From positions 310,001-374,000 of the forward strand of contig WACJ01000514.1 of NCBI GenBank assembly GCA_008973525.1: a stretch of DNA of 64,000 nt, given 5' to 3'. The notes beneath the pieces were generated by a model. It was given only the letters and a program-made list of their open reading frames with translations. It was not told the DNA's origin and made no database searches. Each line of letters begins with the position of its first letter. Position 1 is the first letter of the stretch. This stretch comes from Stenopsyche tienmushanensis. Taxonomy: Eukaryota; Arthropoda; Insecta; Trichoptera; Stenopsychidae. Position numbers and translations under genes: made by a program. This document shows positions 20,920-33,039 of the stretch, one piece after another.

Positions 20920-23215
20920 TTGCAGCATCAAAATGTTAAATATGTCTGCATTGTGGACCACGAAAAAGTGAGTTTTTGTAATTTTTATTCAACAGTTTGT
21001 CGACAATTTATAAGCAGACTCAACCGGTCGTACGAAGATGGATATTTGCTACCATCAGGAATTCAAACCCTGATCAAACTGTTCGATTTAAAAATAAACC
21101 AGGATAACTTATTATCATATTTTGAGTTCACTTTCGTATGCATTCTTGATGATTATTTTAAAACGAGGATAAAAATATGTATTATATAGAATCTAAGCGC
21201 ATAAATTATATGTTTTGGTCGAAAAAAACGTTATCTTATCATTCTAATTTTGTTAGGCTTATTCACAAAAGCTAAGAATGATCGATGTGTGACATGATAT
21301 AAAATCGGCCGGAATTTCCAATCGTAAACGTATTTCAAGGGGAAAAGCAGGATATCCACCGTTCTATGTACATCCAGATATGAAACCATATAAGATATCA
21401 GTTGCTTCAGGTTGGGTTAAAAATAGCTTATTTTGTATTTTTCGAATTGGAGCAAAATATTTTGTGATGCTCCACTTTTAAAGCTATGTGACCATCATCA
21501 TCATCTTGGATATGGAGTGGGCCATAATGTCACTGCCATTCATCGGTTTGCCTGGTTTCTCTCTAAACAACACACATTATTTACCAAAGTAGTCCATACG
21601 TGAATAGATTTTTAATGGTCAATACCATTTTCTAGACTCAACAAATCGAATGAAATATGACACTATCTAAAGAATGCTTGTCCATTTTCGCGAAAACCTG
21701 TTCTTCGATATCAACATCCGGGTTTTTTCGCTGAAGAGACCAGCATCTTAACATTTATAATCCCATTTGTTCTTCATAATTGCATTGCTGACGTCTATCG
21801 CGTGCTTTTCGATAAAAAGAAGAATCCAAAGACACGTACGAGTAACTCGGCCGTTCAAACGCAGTCCAAGAATGTACTTCATGAGAGTCCTACTATCCAA
21901 ACACATTTACTTCTTACGAATGTAAATATTTACTCAACGAATGCAATCGAAGTATGTGAACTAAATTTAATGCTTCGATTGATGGCACTCATTTCCTCGA
22001 ACAGTCCTCTTTTACCAAATAAATCATCGATGATGCATGCATAAATTTCAAACCCAAAGGACACCCACGCGATGCTTTTAAACAGTTATGCTCGCCAATA
22101 AGTAGGGGATCGTTTGTTTTCGGGCTACAAAGTCGTAATCTATTTTTGATGCTCGGCGTAAATTCTGGTCCATTTGTATATTGAAATCTCCAGAGTCTTG
22201 TTTGTTCTGTATGGGATTCGCCACAGGGTCATAATCGAAAATCTGATCGAGGAATTTCCCTGGGCGTCCTACATTCTGTTACGGGCGTAGCGAAGAATGC
22301 AGACCTCCCGTTACGCGTGGATGTTGATGGTTTGCAGTTTGCTGAGATGACAACCACAACAGCGGTTGTCAACTAATGTCCCACCCTGCGATGTCGCATT
22401 CAACAACTTCCCTTTCGATGATGATTCGTTCAAAGCCGCAAAAACCCAAACAGACATTCAGCACCCTGTTTGAAATCCACAAATGAAAATCATTATCCTT
22501 TATCTGTACAATCTAATCGCAATCTATCGACACATTTATCCTGGTCACTCCATGGGATGAGTGTTTACGAATAAAAACTTATCCGAGGTCAAAAGCCTTC
22601 ATTATCGACCATATGGCGAGGTAAATGTATTAACTAGATGACATATCTATGAGCATTTCGCTTGAATTAAAGACATTCTAGTCCGGCAATGAAATAAACC
22701 GCTTATGGTTTTTACATAAGCGAGTTTTTCTTTGCTTCTTTTTTTGGATATACCAGCTGTACTTCCTTGTTTTTCAGCAATCTTGGTGTGTGTGTTTGAT
22801 CAACTGGGATGTCCCAGTAATGGTGGATGTTTTCCAATCATAGATCGGAACGACTCTTTGAATCAAGGGCCAAAGATCTAAATGATTATGTATACAATAG
22901 CAATTTTCAAGGTTCGTTAATGGCGAGGGATATGTTCTGGAAAAAGTCGCGATTAACAGGAGAATATTGATCACTTGGTTCTGCGTCGCAAAAAAGAATT
23001 TACCTTGCTTGGCCTGTCTATTCTTGGAAAGTAAGTAAAGTTGCCTTTGTAGCAAAACTTATTCTATGCAACCAAACTTGGGTAGAGGACAATACTTACA
23101 GTCTCCAAGCGTTGCCAAATTGCAAAATGGAGAAGATTTGTTTGCATATCGTCCACACTTAACGGCTCTTCGTTCTGGTCTCAGCCAAATATTTGTAGGC
23201 ATTCTTTACATAACC
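20920..23215. other. Stretch without recognised genes
   Basis: Several ORFs of 70-90 codons occur but none resembles a protein family and none has a counterpart elsewhere in the window. No repeat family was seen. Confidence 0.35.
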
Positions 23216-23217
23216 CC

Positions 23218-23464
23218 TTCTTACACATTGAGCTCAGAGAAAGAAAGAGATGGAGAGAGTATCTTACAGGTCGGAGATTGTGATATGTGAATGATATAAT
23301 TAATCGATTTCAAGTGTATTGTTTATGTTTACTTGAAGATATGACCGAATATTGTGTGCTATCAACAGTGCTTATTTATTTAAGTACAAGCTTCATACAC
23401 GCTGCGACGGTCCTGGCCGATAAGTGGACTGGTTCGAGTGGTGATAAGCTGACTACTCAAAGGG
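23218..23464 (+). repeat. Rep-A dispersed repeat, copy 1
   Basis: It contains the family's hallmark blocks: a GACAGACAGAGACGGAGAG-like start, TAATCGATTTCAAGTGTATT, ACAAGCTTCATACACGCTGC and the end CTACTCAAAGGG. TTAA follows at 23465-23468. The left end is truncated. An open frame starting MNDIINRFQVYCLCLLE crosses it. Confidence 0.85.
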
Positions 23465-23759
23465 TTAATAATCTTGCATCATTTCATCAGCTTCATCCTT
23501 GTCATTGAAACACTTTTTAAAAATTTATATTTCATATTTACGTCCCAATTTACTATTCATTAGATTAAAGTTATGGGTCTATGTAGAGCTATTTCACTTG
23601 GGGTTCAAGGTCAAGGTTTTGCCATAAAAGGGGATGATATTTTAAATATCACTTTATGATGAATGATAAAAGACATTATGGTAGCAGATACGCAGAGTCG
23701 TCTTAAATTCGGGACCGAGTGGAAACAGACTCGTCGGAAGAGCTCGTCTACGTCGTTGA

Positions 23760-24190
23760 TGGGTCTCTAATAAGACCGATGCATTAAAGTCATCATCCTG
23801 TGTCCATCCACTTCTAAACGTAGGCCTCCTGCATGAGTCTCCATTCCTCGGTCTTCCGCTTCCCGCATCCAGCTTCCTCCTGCTGTTCTTTTGATGTCGT
23901 CAGTCCATCTTGCAAGAGGTCGGCCGGCTCTCCGTTTACCAGGTTTTGGGCGCCACTCAACAACACTTTTCTTACTTAGATTTGTCCCGCCCATTGCCAC
24001 TTTAGTGTGCCAATTCTTTAAATAGCGCCCATTACTCGAGGTCTTCTTCGGATATCCTCATTTCTGATTCTACCTCTTAAAGACAGATCATAGATCCATC
24101 CATGGCATGTTGGATGAACTTTATTCTGTGTGGTTCATATAAGTTTCTTCGTCCATCTTCTCATTGGCATATCTTGTAGTAGTCAACCTC
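23760..24190 (-). pseudogene. RTE-type reverse transcriptase, C-terminal end
   Basis: Read from 24000 to 23767, EWRPKPGKRRAGRPLARW is followed by TDDIKRTAGGSWMREAEDR. This matches the conserved W-R-P-x-x-G-K-R, G-R-P-x-x-R-W-x-D-D-I and A-G-x-x-W-M-x-x-A-x-D-R end of RTE-clade polyproteins. Upstream (24000-24190), frame-broken pieces of the preceding part are visible, ending in LKNWHTKVAMGG. The frame runs into a GGATGATGA-type 3' tail near 23790. It is a 5'-truncated, decayed insertion. Confidence 0.8.
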
Positions 24191-24199
24191 AGCCTCAAT

Positions 24200-25795
24200 T
24201 GCATTACATTCATTATTCAGTTTGAAATTTCAAATATTGCCTATCAACAAACGTGTATGAGCTCAGCTAGGGGGTTGGCACAGCGACATTATTTATAGCG
24301 TTCACCCACGCATTTCTCAAAGTGGCCGAAATCTTCTCACGCTTTTGTATCGAAGTGTTAAAGGGCCCTCTACGGACAATTTAAAACATCGCTTCGAGAG
24401 GATCTCTTATCTCTTTTAGTGCGTATGGTACAAAATAAATACACTGTTTGCTCGAGACAATTCTGTTTGAACACTTATCAGAAGATCTTCCATGGCCAGC
24501 GACACAGTTCGCACCATCTGCGTCGATGTGGTCTGCGACGCCTCCTCTTCTTCACCTTTGGCTTCTCACACGACCCACAGCTTTTCTTCTGTGATATCAT
24601 ACTTATATCATCCAGCTAATGTTTGGTCTTCGTCGTCACTGCGAACACGCCTTTTCCTCTACATCTATCTGGTCCACCTACAAAACTTGCGTCATTCGCT
24701 CGTATAAACACAGCTTTTGTTGCGTTAATTAACTCTCTGGGAATACGTGCATAAAGTGTCAACGACGATATATCGTTGTTCTCAAAATATGTTTATAGGG
24801 TGTTATATGAAATTCTCGTTACATAAATAATTACATTTTAAAGAACTAACTAAATACGCAATTGCAACAGGAATCGAAATCTAAGTGCTGTCGCAAGAGT
24901 TAAGCAAGGTAAGGATTAAGTCGTTTATTCCATTTTAATTCCACCAATTTAGATGCAATTCCTAAATTTGCAATGATATTTCGTTGACACTCGATCTGCT
25001 TGAACATACCGTGTAAAGTCCTTCATTTCCTGACATTTGAAAACGACTTCACACCATAAATGTCAGAGCTGCATGTTATACGACTTGCGCTGCTTTTGAA
25101 ATGACCCAATTTTAACAAAAATCATCGATTTTGTATCGAAATTTCTTTTTTTTAAAGATGATTTATGGAACATTAGTGAAATGTTGTGCACGCCATACAT
25201 GGCAGTAATCAATAGATCTTATTGTTTGTAATAGTGTTCATTATTAGTGTTTATATTGATAATTGTTGACCGTTTGATAGCATGTATAATATCGGTGGGT
25301 TGCAACCTTCCTCCCACTGCTTTCTTCGCCGGATTGAGAACAGATGGTTAACTGGCCGTGAGGATCGTGTGGGCGTTTTGATTCCGTATATATTTATTTT
25401 TACGCAAATTCCGATCAAATTATGCTCATTGTTATATCCGAGATTCCAGTAAATTCTCAAAATGTCCAAATAAATAACTCTCCAATAATTCCCAAAGGCA
25501 AACTGAGCTCGATATGATATAAATAATTACAACTTTAGGTATCTTTATTCATGTTTGACATACATTATAGTGTTGTCGCAGAATATGATACGTTGCCAAT
25601 TAAGGTCGATTTTGCTGGACAGCCAGCTTCAGTTTATCCATCTATTGACACTAACGATGGAGCCTAATGCTTTCGTAGAGTTTATCATATAAATTGACAA
25701 CAACGCCAAATAATACACCGTAGAATATACGTCCGGTTAAATATTGATTCAGGGCGAATTTGCAATGTAGAAGAAGTGCCAATATTGAAATGGGT
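24200..25795. other. Stretch without recognised genes
   Basis: AT-rich sequence with short ORFs only. A somewhat GC-richer patch at 24480-24700 (TCTTCTTCACC) carries overlapping ORFs in two frames with no recognisable domain. Confidence 0.35.
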
Positions 25796-25799
25796 TGGG

Positions 25800-26257
25800 A
25801 ATTTCATCAGGTTCAAATTCTATGATTTAATCAGCATGATTTATTTTTCTTTACCAGTTTTGCAGCTTGGATAAAGATGGGCATCTTGCATGAAATACGA
25901 TACTATTCGTTTCCTTTCACTGAAGTTTCAGGATAAGCCTATTTTGCTGTTCTAATATAACTGCTAGATATGCTCTTATATTCAACCAATCATTGTCGTT
26001 TAAGTATACCAAAAAGTCATGTTTCTCTTGCATTTCCAGGAACAAGTTAATTTCAGCTTTCAATTCAAAGACACGATTTACAACTTCATTTGATTCACAA
26101 TTTTTAGTAAGGTCGAATTTCAGATATTCTTCTGAATATTTACATCTTTTTTATTAAAATAAAAACTGCATTATAGTGATTTTTTTTAATTGCCTGTATA
26201 ATTTGGCGACCAAAAAAAAAACCATCGAGGTCGCGATCCGTAGGTTGAAAACCCATG
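25800..26257 (-). pseudogene. hAT (Buster/ZBED5-like) transposase remnant, C-terminal part
   Basis: Read right to left it starts with the hAT end CATGGGTTTTCAACC (26257), then the untranslated stretch shared with the left copy. It then jumps to the C-terminal region: VNRVFELKAEINLFLEMQ, then YLNDNDWLNIRAYLAVILEQ, then RLILKLQ. This matches the hAT dimerisation region of ZBED5-like proteins (V-F-E-L-x-x-E, L-A-x-L-A-D-I-F-x-x-L-N, L-x-L-Q-G). A TGA replaces the Gly codon after LKLQ and another TGA a Trp codon. The N-terminal and catalytic parts are missing, the reverse of the situation at 2633-3324. The other end of the element was not located. Confidence 0.75.
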
Positions 26258-26386
26258 CCTTATGATGTTTTGCATTTACTCGACAAATTTCGGGCTGTCG
26301 GATAAGTTCTGTCCCTGGAAGGCCACACGTCGATGAAAATCTGTGGGCATAATTTCGCTGCATTATAATTTATTCCAAACGTTCCC

Positions 26387-26587
26387 ATGGTTGCACCAAT
26401 CGATAAACAAATTAAACAAGTACATTATTTTAATAAATTGAATTATTCGGAGGCAATTATTTATTATTTGTATCAAATCAAATGGCTCAATGTGACGCCT
26501 TTAGTGAAAGCTTTACGTCTAATGTTTGGGCATATTTTGTATTACATTTTACCAAAAGAGCAAAATCGTTCTTGGATCACATATTAA
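26387..26587 (+). CDS. ORF kept in both duplicate copies (right copy), function unknown
   Basis: Counterpart of 2315-2503. It starts MVAPIDKQIKQVHYFNKLNY and is 66 codons long because the stop of the left copy has become Trp. No frameshift separates the copies. There is no recognised domain and no convincing splice site. Confidence 0.25.
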   Translation: MVAPIDKQIKQVHYFNKLNYSEAIIYYLYQIKWLNVTPLVKALRLMFGHILYYILPKEQNRSWITY

Positions 26588-26877
26588 CCAAATATAACAA
26601 AATAATCCTCAACAATTAAAATGAATTAGACTTTATCAACGTATAAGCGACCAAAACAACTCTCAAAATCTATAGTATCAATGGATTTTGATGTATATTA
26701 ATTGAAGTTAAATTAAATATTCGGCATACTAGATTAATTTCTGAGCTCTTACTCTAGTATTTATAAATTTGGAAGAAAATATTAATATTCCCGAATGATC
26801 GTCTTGATTCAAATTTAGCCTGATTTTCTGCTTCTGCAAAATGTAAGCAAAGAGAATATTAATAAAGTCAAATATGA

Positions 26878-27159
26878 GCAACAATAACTAAAATATCGCT
26901 TAAAAATAATAGTAATTTCGCTATTAATTCCTTGTATTTGATTGATCATTTGTCTGGTAAAGATAATAGAAAGTCTGCAATACAAAATTTGAAAAAAATG
27001 TATGAACTGCGTCAGAAATTACAAAAACGCAGAACAAATTTTAAGGCTTTAGGGGCGGTATTTCTCGAAAGTCAATCCTGTATTCATGGAAAACAACCTA
27101 CTATTACGAGTAAATCGCGGATGTTTGAGTGTTCATTAATTTTATGCCAACGCCATTAA
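26878..27159 (+). CDS. ORF kept in both duplicate copies (right copy), possible exon
   Basis: Counterpart of the minus-strand ORF ending at 1737. The reading YLIDHLSGKDNRKSAIQNL differs at seven of 75 positions from the left copy, with no frameshift. The first ATG in frame is within KKMYELRQ. The stop converges on the end of the damaged basic-protein gene at 27534. Confidence 0.25.
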   Translation, partial: ATITKISLKNNSNFAINSLYLIDHLSGKDNRKSAIQNLKKMYELRQKLQKRRTNFKALGAVFLESQSCIHGKQPTITSKSRMFECSLILCQRH

Positions 27160-27533
27160 ATCTAATCTCCGACATTAAATAAACAGATTGCCATATTTTA
27201 TAGCGTCCCAGAACCAAAAGCAAAAAATCATTAGCGTAAATTTTATTGATAAAATCGAAAACGCAAACGGAAAAAATATTTTAATCAAATTCGAATTTAA
27301 AATCAATATGATACGGAATTATGATTTTATAACCATTTTAATAAAATTAAATTTAAACAAGGATGGATGTGGCATATAATGTTCATATGAGGCGAGTTTA
27401 CCAAAGCGGGGGAGCAAATGGGGTTGCAAATAAAAAATAGAGATACAAATTAAATTTTTTATTCAATTTTTAAATATAATGGTTGTCAAAAGCATAATGC
27501 ACATTTAATTTTGAACACAAATATCGACAAAAA

Positions 27534-27720
27534 TTATTTTCGTTGCCGAGTGCTGCTCTTCGATCTGCTTCTTTTGGTGCTTTTAGAACGGCTTCTTTTG
27601 GATCGGGACCTTGTTGAAGATGGTTTTTTAGAGCCACGTTTTCTAGAGGTGGCCTTCCTTCGTGAAGAATCTTCAGTAGTGCTTGATTCTTTCTGAGGCT
27701 TCACATTGGATCCAGGTCAT
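27534..27720 (-). pseudogene. Broken copy of the Ser/Arg/Lys-rich basic protein gene
   Basis: The sequence from ATG (27720-27718) to TAA (27536-27534) aligns along its whole length with 1154-1339. One extra base about six bases after the ATG shifts the start out of frame, while the basic Arg-Ser repeats remain open. Without another start codon the protein cannot be made from this ATG. The downstream frame has only a handful of substitutions, so the break is probably recent, or another upstream start is used. Confidence 0.65.
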
Positions 27721-28129
27721 CTTGTGTAAGTATTATATATTTGGGGAAGAGCGTTAAAAAGACGTTCACTCCAACGAGTTCCTGGCGACGAATGAAATTA
27801 AAACAAACCCAACAAAAGAATACGATATATTTTCATAATTTTAAAAATATATTTATATTTGAATTTGAATACTAATTATAATATAATTTTAAAATATAGT
27901 AATTTGTACATAGTTTAATTATCGTACATTAATCCTATCTTTGCATTTCCTTGGAGGAACGTTTATATATTAGATGTGACACCGTAATAAATTTGCTTTG
28001 ATATCATCTGTTTTGGATAAATTTGTTCAAAATAGTATAAAAGAGCTCTTTCATAAAATGCCAAATCAGGGTCGTTTTTTTAAAAATATTTTTTGAAAAT
28101 CTAACTGGCATAAATACCTGGATCTTAAT

Positions 28130-28446
28130 CCCTTAAAGAGGTAAGACACAGATTTGTGTCCGAATTCGAAGACAGACAGAGACGGAGAGTATCTTGCGTA
28201 TATCATACGAGTGTATAGATCGTTAACCCAAATTTATCGACTAATAATGATATAATGAATCCATTTCAAGTGTATTGTTTATGTTTACTTAAAGAAATGA
28301 TTTGAGTATTGTGTGCTATCGACAGTGTTTATTTATTTATGTACAAGCTTCATACACGCTGCGACGTTCCTGACAGATAAGTGGCGGACATACAAATATA
28401 GCATCTACGTTTATGATGATTTAAAATTAGCTCACTACTCAAAGGG
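28130..28446 (+). repeat. Rep-A dispersed repeat, copy 2
   Basis: Near full length. It starts TTAATCCCTTAAAGAGGTAA, continues through GACAGACAGAGACGGAGAGT, and ends CACTACTCAAAGGG followed by TTGA. The short frame is broken by a frameshift next to the GAAATGA stretch. Confidence 0.85.
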
Positions 28447-28449
28447 TTG

Positions 28450-29980
28450 AGAAGTTTATATATTTATAGGTTCGACCGGCTGAGAATGTCGCACTTTGAT
28501 TGCTTTTTAATAAAAACTCTATTTTTGAAGTTGATGGCTACGATTTCTCAAAATGAATGCACCATTTAGCATTCGCTATTAGCGATCTACATGATTTCGA
28601 TCATTGGTTTTTGCGGTTATTCCAGTTTGTCTCTGTCGTATCATTATTGACAATTTAGCAATATGCTAATATTTAAGCTTTCTAATCTTATTTATTCTCT
28701 ATGGTCGATTTATTATGCTCAAACAAAGTGGATGGTCGCTTGACATAATGACTGGGGATCTAATGGTTGTTTTTATTGGCTCTTTGACTCGATGCCTCTT
28801 GTGATTTTCCGTCTCTTGACAAACATGGTGAGGATCGTAATTGGGAGTATATGTCACTGATTTACAAACACTGAAAAACTTATCGTGGGAACGTCTATCT
28901 TTTGTCGTCCTCGTCTACCACTTTCACTTCCATATAAGACGTCTTATTATTTCATTCGCAACACATTCGTAATTTAGTGTTCAATTATACTTATTCGATG
29001 TCGTTAAGTATCGGCTTTATGGACGTTTGACGTGAATGGATTGCATTCTAATAATTATAAATTCTAAAATTGTCTTCATCGTCGACTTTCGTGGCGTTTT
29101 CTCGCGGAGCGAACTGTTTTTCTTGTGGAAAAAAATACATTTTCGCCTGTATGTACACTGTTAATGGATTCGCGAACTAGTCACGAGTCGACCAACAAAA
29201 CCTGTCCGTGTCAAATAATTGCTCAAAGATACGTGATTTTCGAGATTTTTTGGCAGATTTCTGAACGAAATCCTGCACTAATGATATTTACGAACTTGTG
29301 AAATATCAATTCTGTTTGGACAGTTGTGTCCGTTCGTTCTTATTTTGACTATTTAGTTCTTGGATTCCGTTCGCGTATCAACACCAACTGTTACAATAAA
29401 TATTTCGAAACCGGTTGTTACGTTTCAGATGATGTTTTAATATGCAGCAAGCGCAACCCGTCAACAAATAAACGAATTTTAATTATCGATATGTCCTCCT
29501 ACGACCAAACATACATTCAGGACACCACAAATTAAATGCCTATAATAAAATATAAGCTCTATTTTATGACTCTAAACGAGACCGACCAACCTATAATTAC
29601 CGACGACCGGTTTGTTACGCATAAATCCAACGAGAAGTTTCCGCTGTTCCTTAATCAATTTGATGGTAGATTATACGTATAAACACCTGTATCGACATAT
29701 TGTAACTATTTGATGGTAGGGCAGTGTAAAACAGAGATTAGTCGCCATATGGTGATATGGGTGTTCGCTACTTGAGATGTCTGTTTACGCGCGTAACATC
29801 TCTGCGTGTTGCATCTTCGGAAGTTGGCAATCAAATGATTGCGCGCCCAATTGGAATTAGTCATACAAGTTTTTAATTCGGGAAATACGTATTCATGACA
29901 TTCTGTATTTTGAAAATATCTATGATTCCATGATACATAACATTTAATAGTATAACTTATTAGATTGTGATTTTCGTAAG
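28450..29980. other. Stretch without recognised genes
   Basis: AT-rich; no ORF with family resemblance and no repeat shared within the window. Confidence 0.35.
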
Positions 29981-29984
29981 GTAA

Positions 29985-30343
29985 GATATAGAGTTGTGTC
30001 CGAATTCCAGTGATTTAAAAAGAGCATTCTTACACTTTGAACTCGAAGACAGACAGAGACGGAGAGTATCTTACGTATATCATACGATTGTATAGATCTT
30101 TAACCCAAATTTATCGACTAATAATGATATAATGAATCGATTCCAAGCGTATTGTCTATGTTTATTTGAAGAAATGGCCGGATATTGTGTGCTATCGACA
30201 ATGTTTATTTATTTATGTACAAGCTTCATACACGCTGCGGCGGTCCTGACAGATAATTGTATTTGTACGAATGATAAATAGCAGACATGCAAATATAGCA
30301 TCTAAGTTTATGATTATTTAAAATTAGCTCACTACTCAAAGGC
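29985..30343 (+). repeat. Rep-A dispersed repeat, copy 3
   Basis: It starts AAGGTAAGATATAGAGTTGT and ends CTACTCAAAGGC with TTAA at 30344-30347. The shared short frame is open here from ATG 30132 to TAG (50 codons). Confidence 0.85.
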
Positions 30344-30349
30344 TTAAAA

Positions 30350-32220
30350 TTTTATAAAACTCAGTTGTTATGATATCAATTATGATTATTAAATTTAAAA
30401 TAATGACGAATTTTTAACGTTAAATCCGGGAAAATTATACACAGATGAACGATATTGTTTTTATTATCAGTGCGTTATGAACTGAACGATATATGCGGGA
30501 AATCGATGAAGGGGCGGTGTGCCAAGTATAGCGAAGCACAGATGCGCGCGCATCTAAATTTAAACACAATCGGTGCTAATCCACTCGAATTGTATTTGCA
30601 CAGCACACTTTTCGTGTCCCAAAGAGAAGATCATAAGTGCAATTGTAAATCGCTTGTCAATCTATTTGCTTATCCACTCTTATTTGACCGACAAATCACA
30701 CATTGATATATTTGGGAATTATTTCAAGTGGTAACGAATGCCGACGAATATGGTTGCTTGATGGTACTCATCATCGTGTATGCCCTCTTCTTGCAGCAGC
30801 GGACATCTCAATTAGGTTGCGTGATGAGACATTGACGATGGACGTGATCTTTGATATAATAAAATCATTTTTAATCATGGCTGTATCAATACCAATCTGA
30901 ATCTGTGCTGCGATGACGTCCATGGTTTGATTTGATCATCTTCGATTCGCGTCGCTTGGAAACTCTTCTGCTAATTACTATTTCATCATCGTCGATTGCA
31001 CAAGATTCAAGATGCATCAAGATAAAAATCATGGATGCATCTCTTAAATATAAGTCATTTACATGATTGTTGCGCAGTTTCTGCATATCCAAATGTAGAC
31101 AATTTCGCAAATTTTGTACTTATTTCGTATTTGTTTATCTTCTTCATACAGCACGATGCGTGGTCATATTGACATCTCATTTGAATGTTTATAAATTTGT
31201 CCTTCTGCATATTAAATCACTGTTGGGCAACACATCCGTTGGTTAAAACAAACAGGTTTAAGTCAAAAACACATTTTTTATGATTTGATATTTGCCTTTG
31301 CAATTTTCGGACAAAGTTTTCCTCAGCCTTAACTGCCATCGACCATTCGAGCATTTTTTAACCATATTTGGATTGGGCCTGAGAACGGTTGCTCTACAAG
31401 GTGTTATGCAGCTGTTCTTCCTGCAAAAACATGGCTGTGTTTTAACATAATTCGCATTGAATAATTCAATATCCGTCGCCTTCTCCGACATTGTCTGTTC
31501 GGTGCGATATTTAGACATTACGTAATTCTGCTGAAAATAATAAATGTGCTAAGGTCAACCGGTCTAACTGTTGCCGCATAAACAGCAGCCACAATATGCA
31601 GCATCAGATCATCAAGCCTCGACGAATTCCGTCATCAGACGCAATAAACGCTATGTCTGCTGATGTAGTAACGCCGATTCCTTCTTGGCATCATGTGCAT
31701 TTTAAGCAGCTTTTTTTAAAATAGAAGAAAATCATTTCTAAAATTAGACACAGCCACTTCGTCTCGATGATTCGATGCCCTGATTATAACGACTATTTAT
31801 GGTGATATCCCTGGATAGTGAAAACTTCCTCTGTATCAACAAATGCCATTGTGTTATCCAGTCACACTTCAATGTGCATTATAATTTTGATAAAACCGTT
31901 CAACTTGAGTTATTCCATTCCATTTAAATAAGTAGCGAGACCAAGTATGCAACTTGGATACAATGACGACCTAAATAACTTATGCATAGCAATCTTAAAC
32001 ATTTAATTACATCAATGATAAACGATGAATTTTACTGAGAGCGCCACGCGGGTCCGTTTATTATCGGATCGCGGAAGATCCGAGAAGGAAGAAGTAGATG
32101 GTCAGGTGGTAATGTAAAATCGATATTCTTGACCAATATTTTTCTCGTATTGGTCAATACGATTCCTTTCTTTAATATTTTTTTATAAAGCCCAAATATG
32201 CCTAAATTGCATTCCATTCG
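30350..32220. other. Stretch without recognised genes
   Basis: Several ORFs up to 86 codons, none with recognisable motifs or a counterpart. Nothing else was seen. Confidence 0.35.
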
Positions 32221-32224
32221 TAAT

Positions 32225-32300
32225 TTCTTCCCGTGAATGGATATTAGAGGCGCCCTAGTCGTGTAGTGGGCAGCTTATGACTACACTATTATGATAATGA
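32225..32300 (+). mobile_element. Degenerate RTE 3' tail
   Basis: CCGTGAATGGATATTAGAGG, GTAGTGGGCAGC and CACTATTATGATAATGAG resemble the 3' ends at 8785-8965 and 39205-39260. Confidence 0.4.
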
Positions 32301-32609
32301 GATCTACGAAGAAGACGATCAATAATCTTGACAATTATGTGGCCTTGGCTAACGAATTAATTTAAAAAATATATATATTGATTTGTTAATTACCGTTTTT
32401 GTATTTAAAAAAACCACAATACAGGCGATAATAAAGTTAATCTCACTGAATTGAAATTCCATGTAATTTTGAATAAATTTGAATACAATCTCAATAAAAT
32501 AAACCAAACCATCACTTGATAAGTTCTTAGGAATGTTTTTGGAAGAAATTGCAAAAAAAACAGCATAAAGATTTTTTTAACCTGTATGACAGGATGATCG
32601 CATATTTGC

Positions 32610-33034
32610 GAGCGAATTCCAGTGATGAATGTGAGCTCGGAGGGAGACAGAGACGGAGAATTTCCTGCGTACATCGCACGATTGTATAGATCGTTAACCC
32701 AAATTCATCGACTAATATTGATGTGTGAACGATATAATGAATCGATTTCAAGTGTATTGTTTATGTTTACTTGAAGAAATTACCGAATATTTAATGCTAT
32801 AACCTTGTCTTTTCGTACTTGCTTATCTTCACTTTGTTTTTATTAATTTGATTTTGATTCCTTCTGTTTACCCTCCGACTATAGAATTTGGGCCCCGTGA
32901 GAAAAACATCGATTCACGTTGGGCGACGAGAGTGTTAAATATAAGCTTCATACGTCCTGACAGATAAGTGGCAGACAAGCAAATATAGCATCTAAGACTA
33001 TTAAGATTTTAAATTATCTCACTACTCAAAGGGC
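32610..33034 (+). repeat. Rep-A dispersed repeat, copy 4, interrupted by an insertion
   Basis: The family sequence runs from CGAATTCCAGTGATGAATG to about 32800 and resumes at ATAAGCTTCATACGTCCTGA (about 32940), ending CTACTCAAAGGGC with TTAA at 33035-33038. About 140 unrelated bases (32800-32938) sit in between. Confidence 0.8.
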
Positions 33035-33039
33035 TTAAG

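Larger units (their letters stand above)
26110..28062 (-). repeat. Inverted segmental duplication, right copy
   Basis: This is the reverse complement of 821-2783, including the hAT end, two ORFs now on the plus strand, the damaged basic-protein gene and its upstream region. It ends at AAAAGAGCTCTTTCATAAAA near 28062, where homology stops. Confidence 0.9.
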
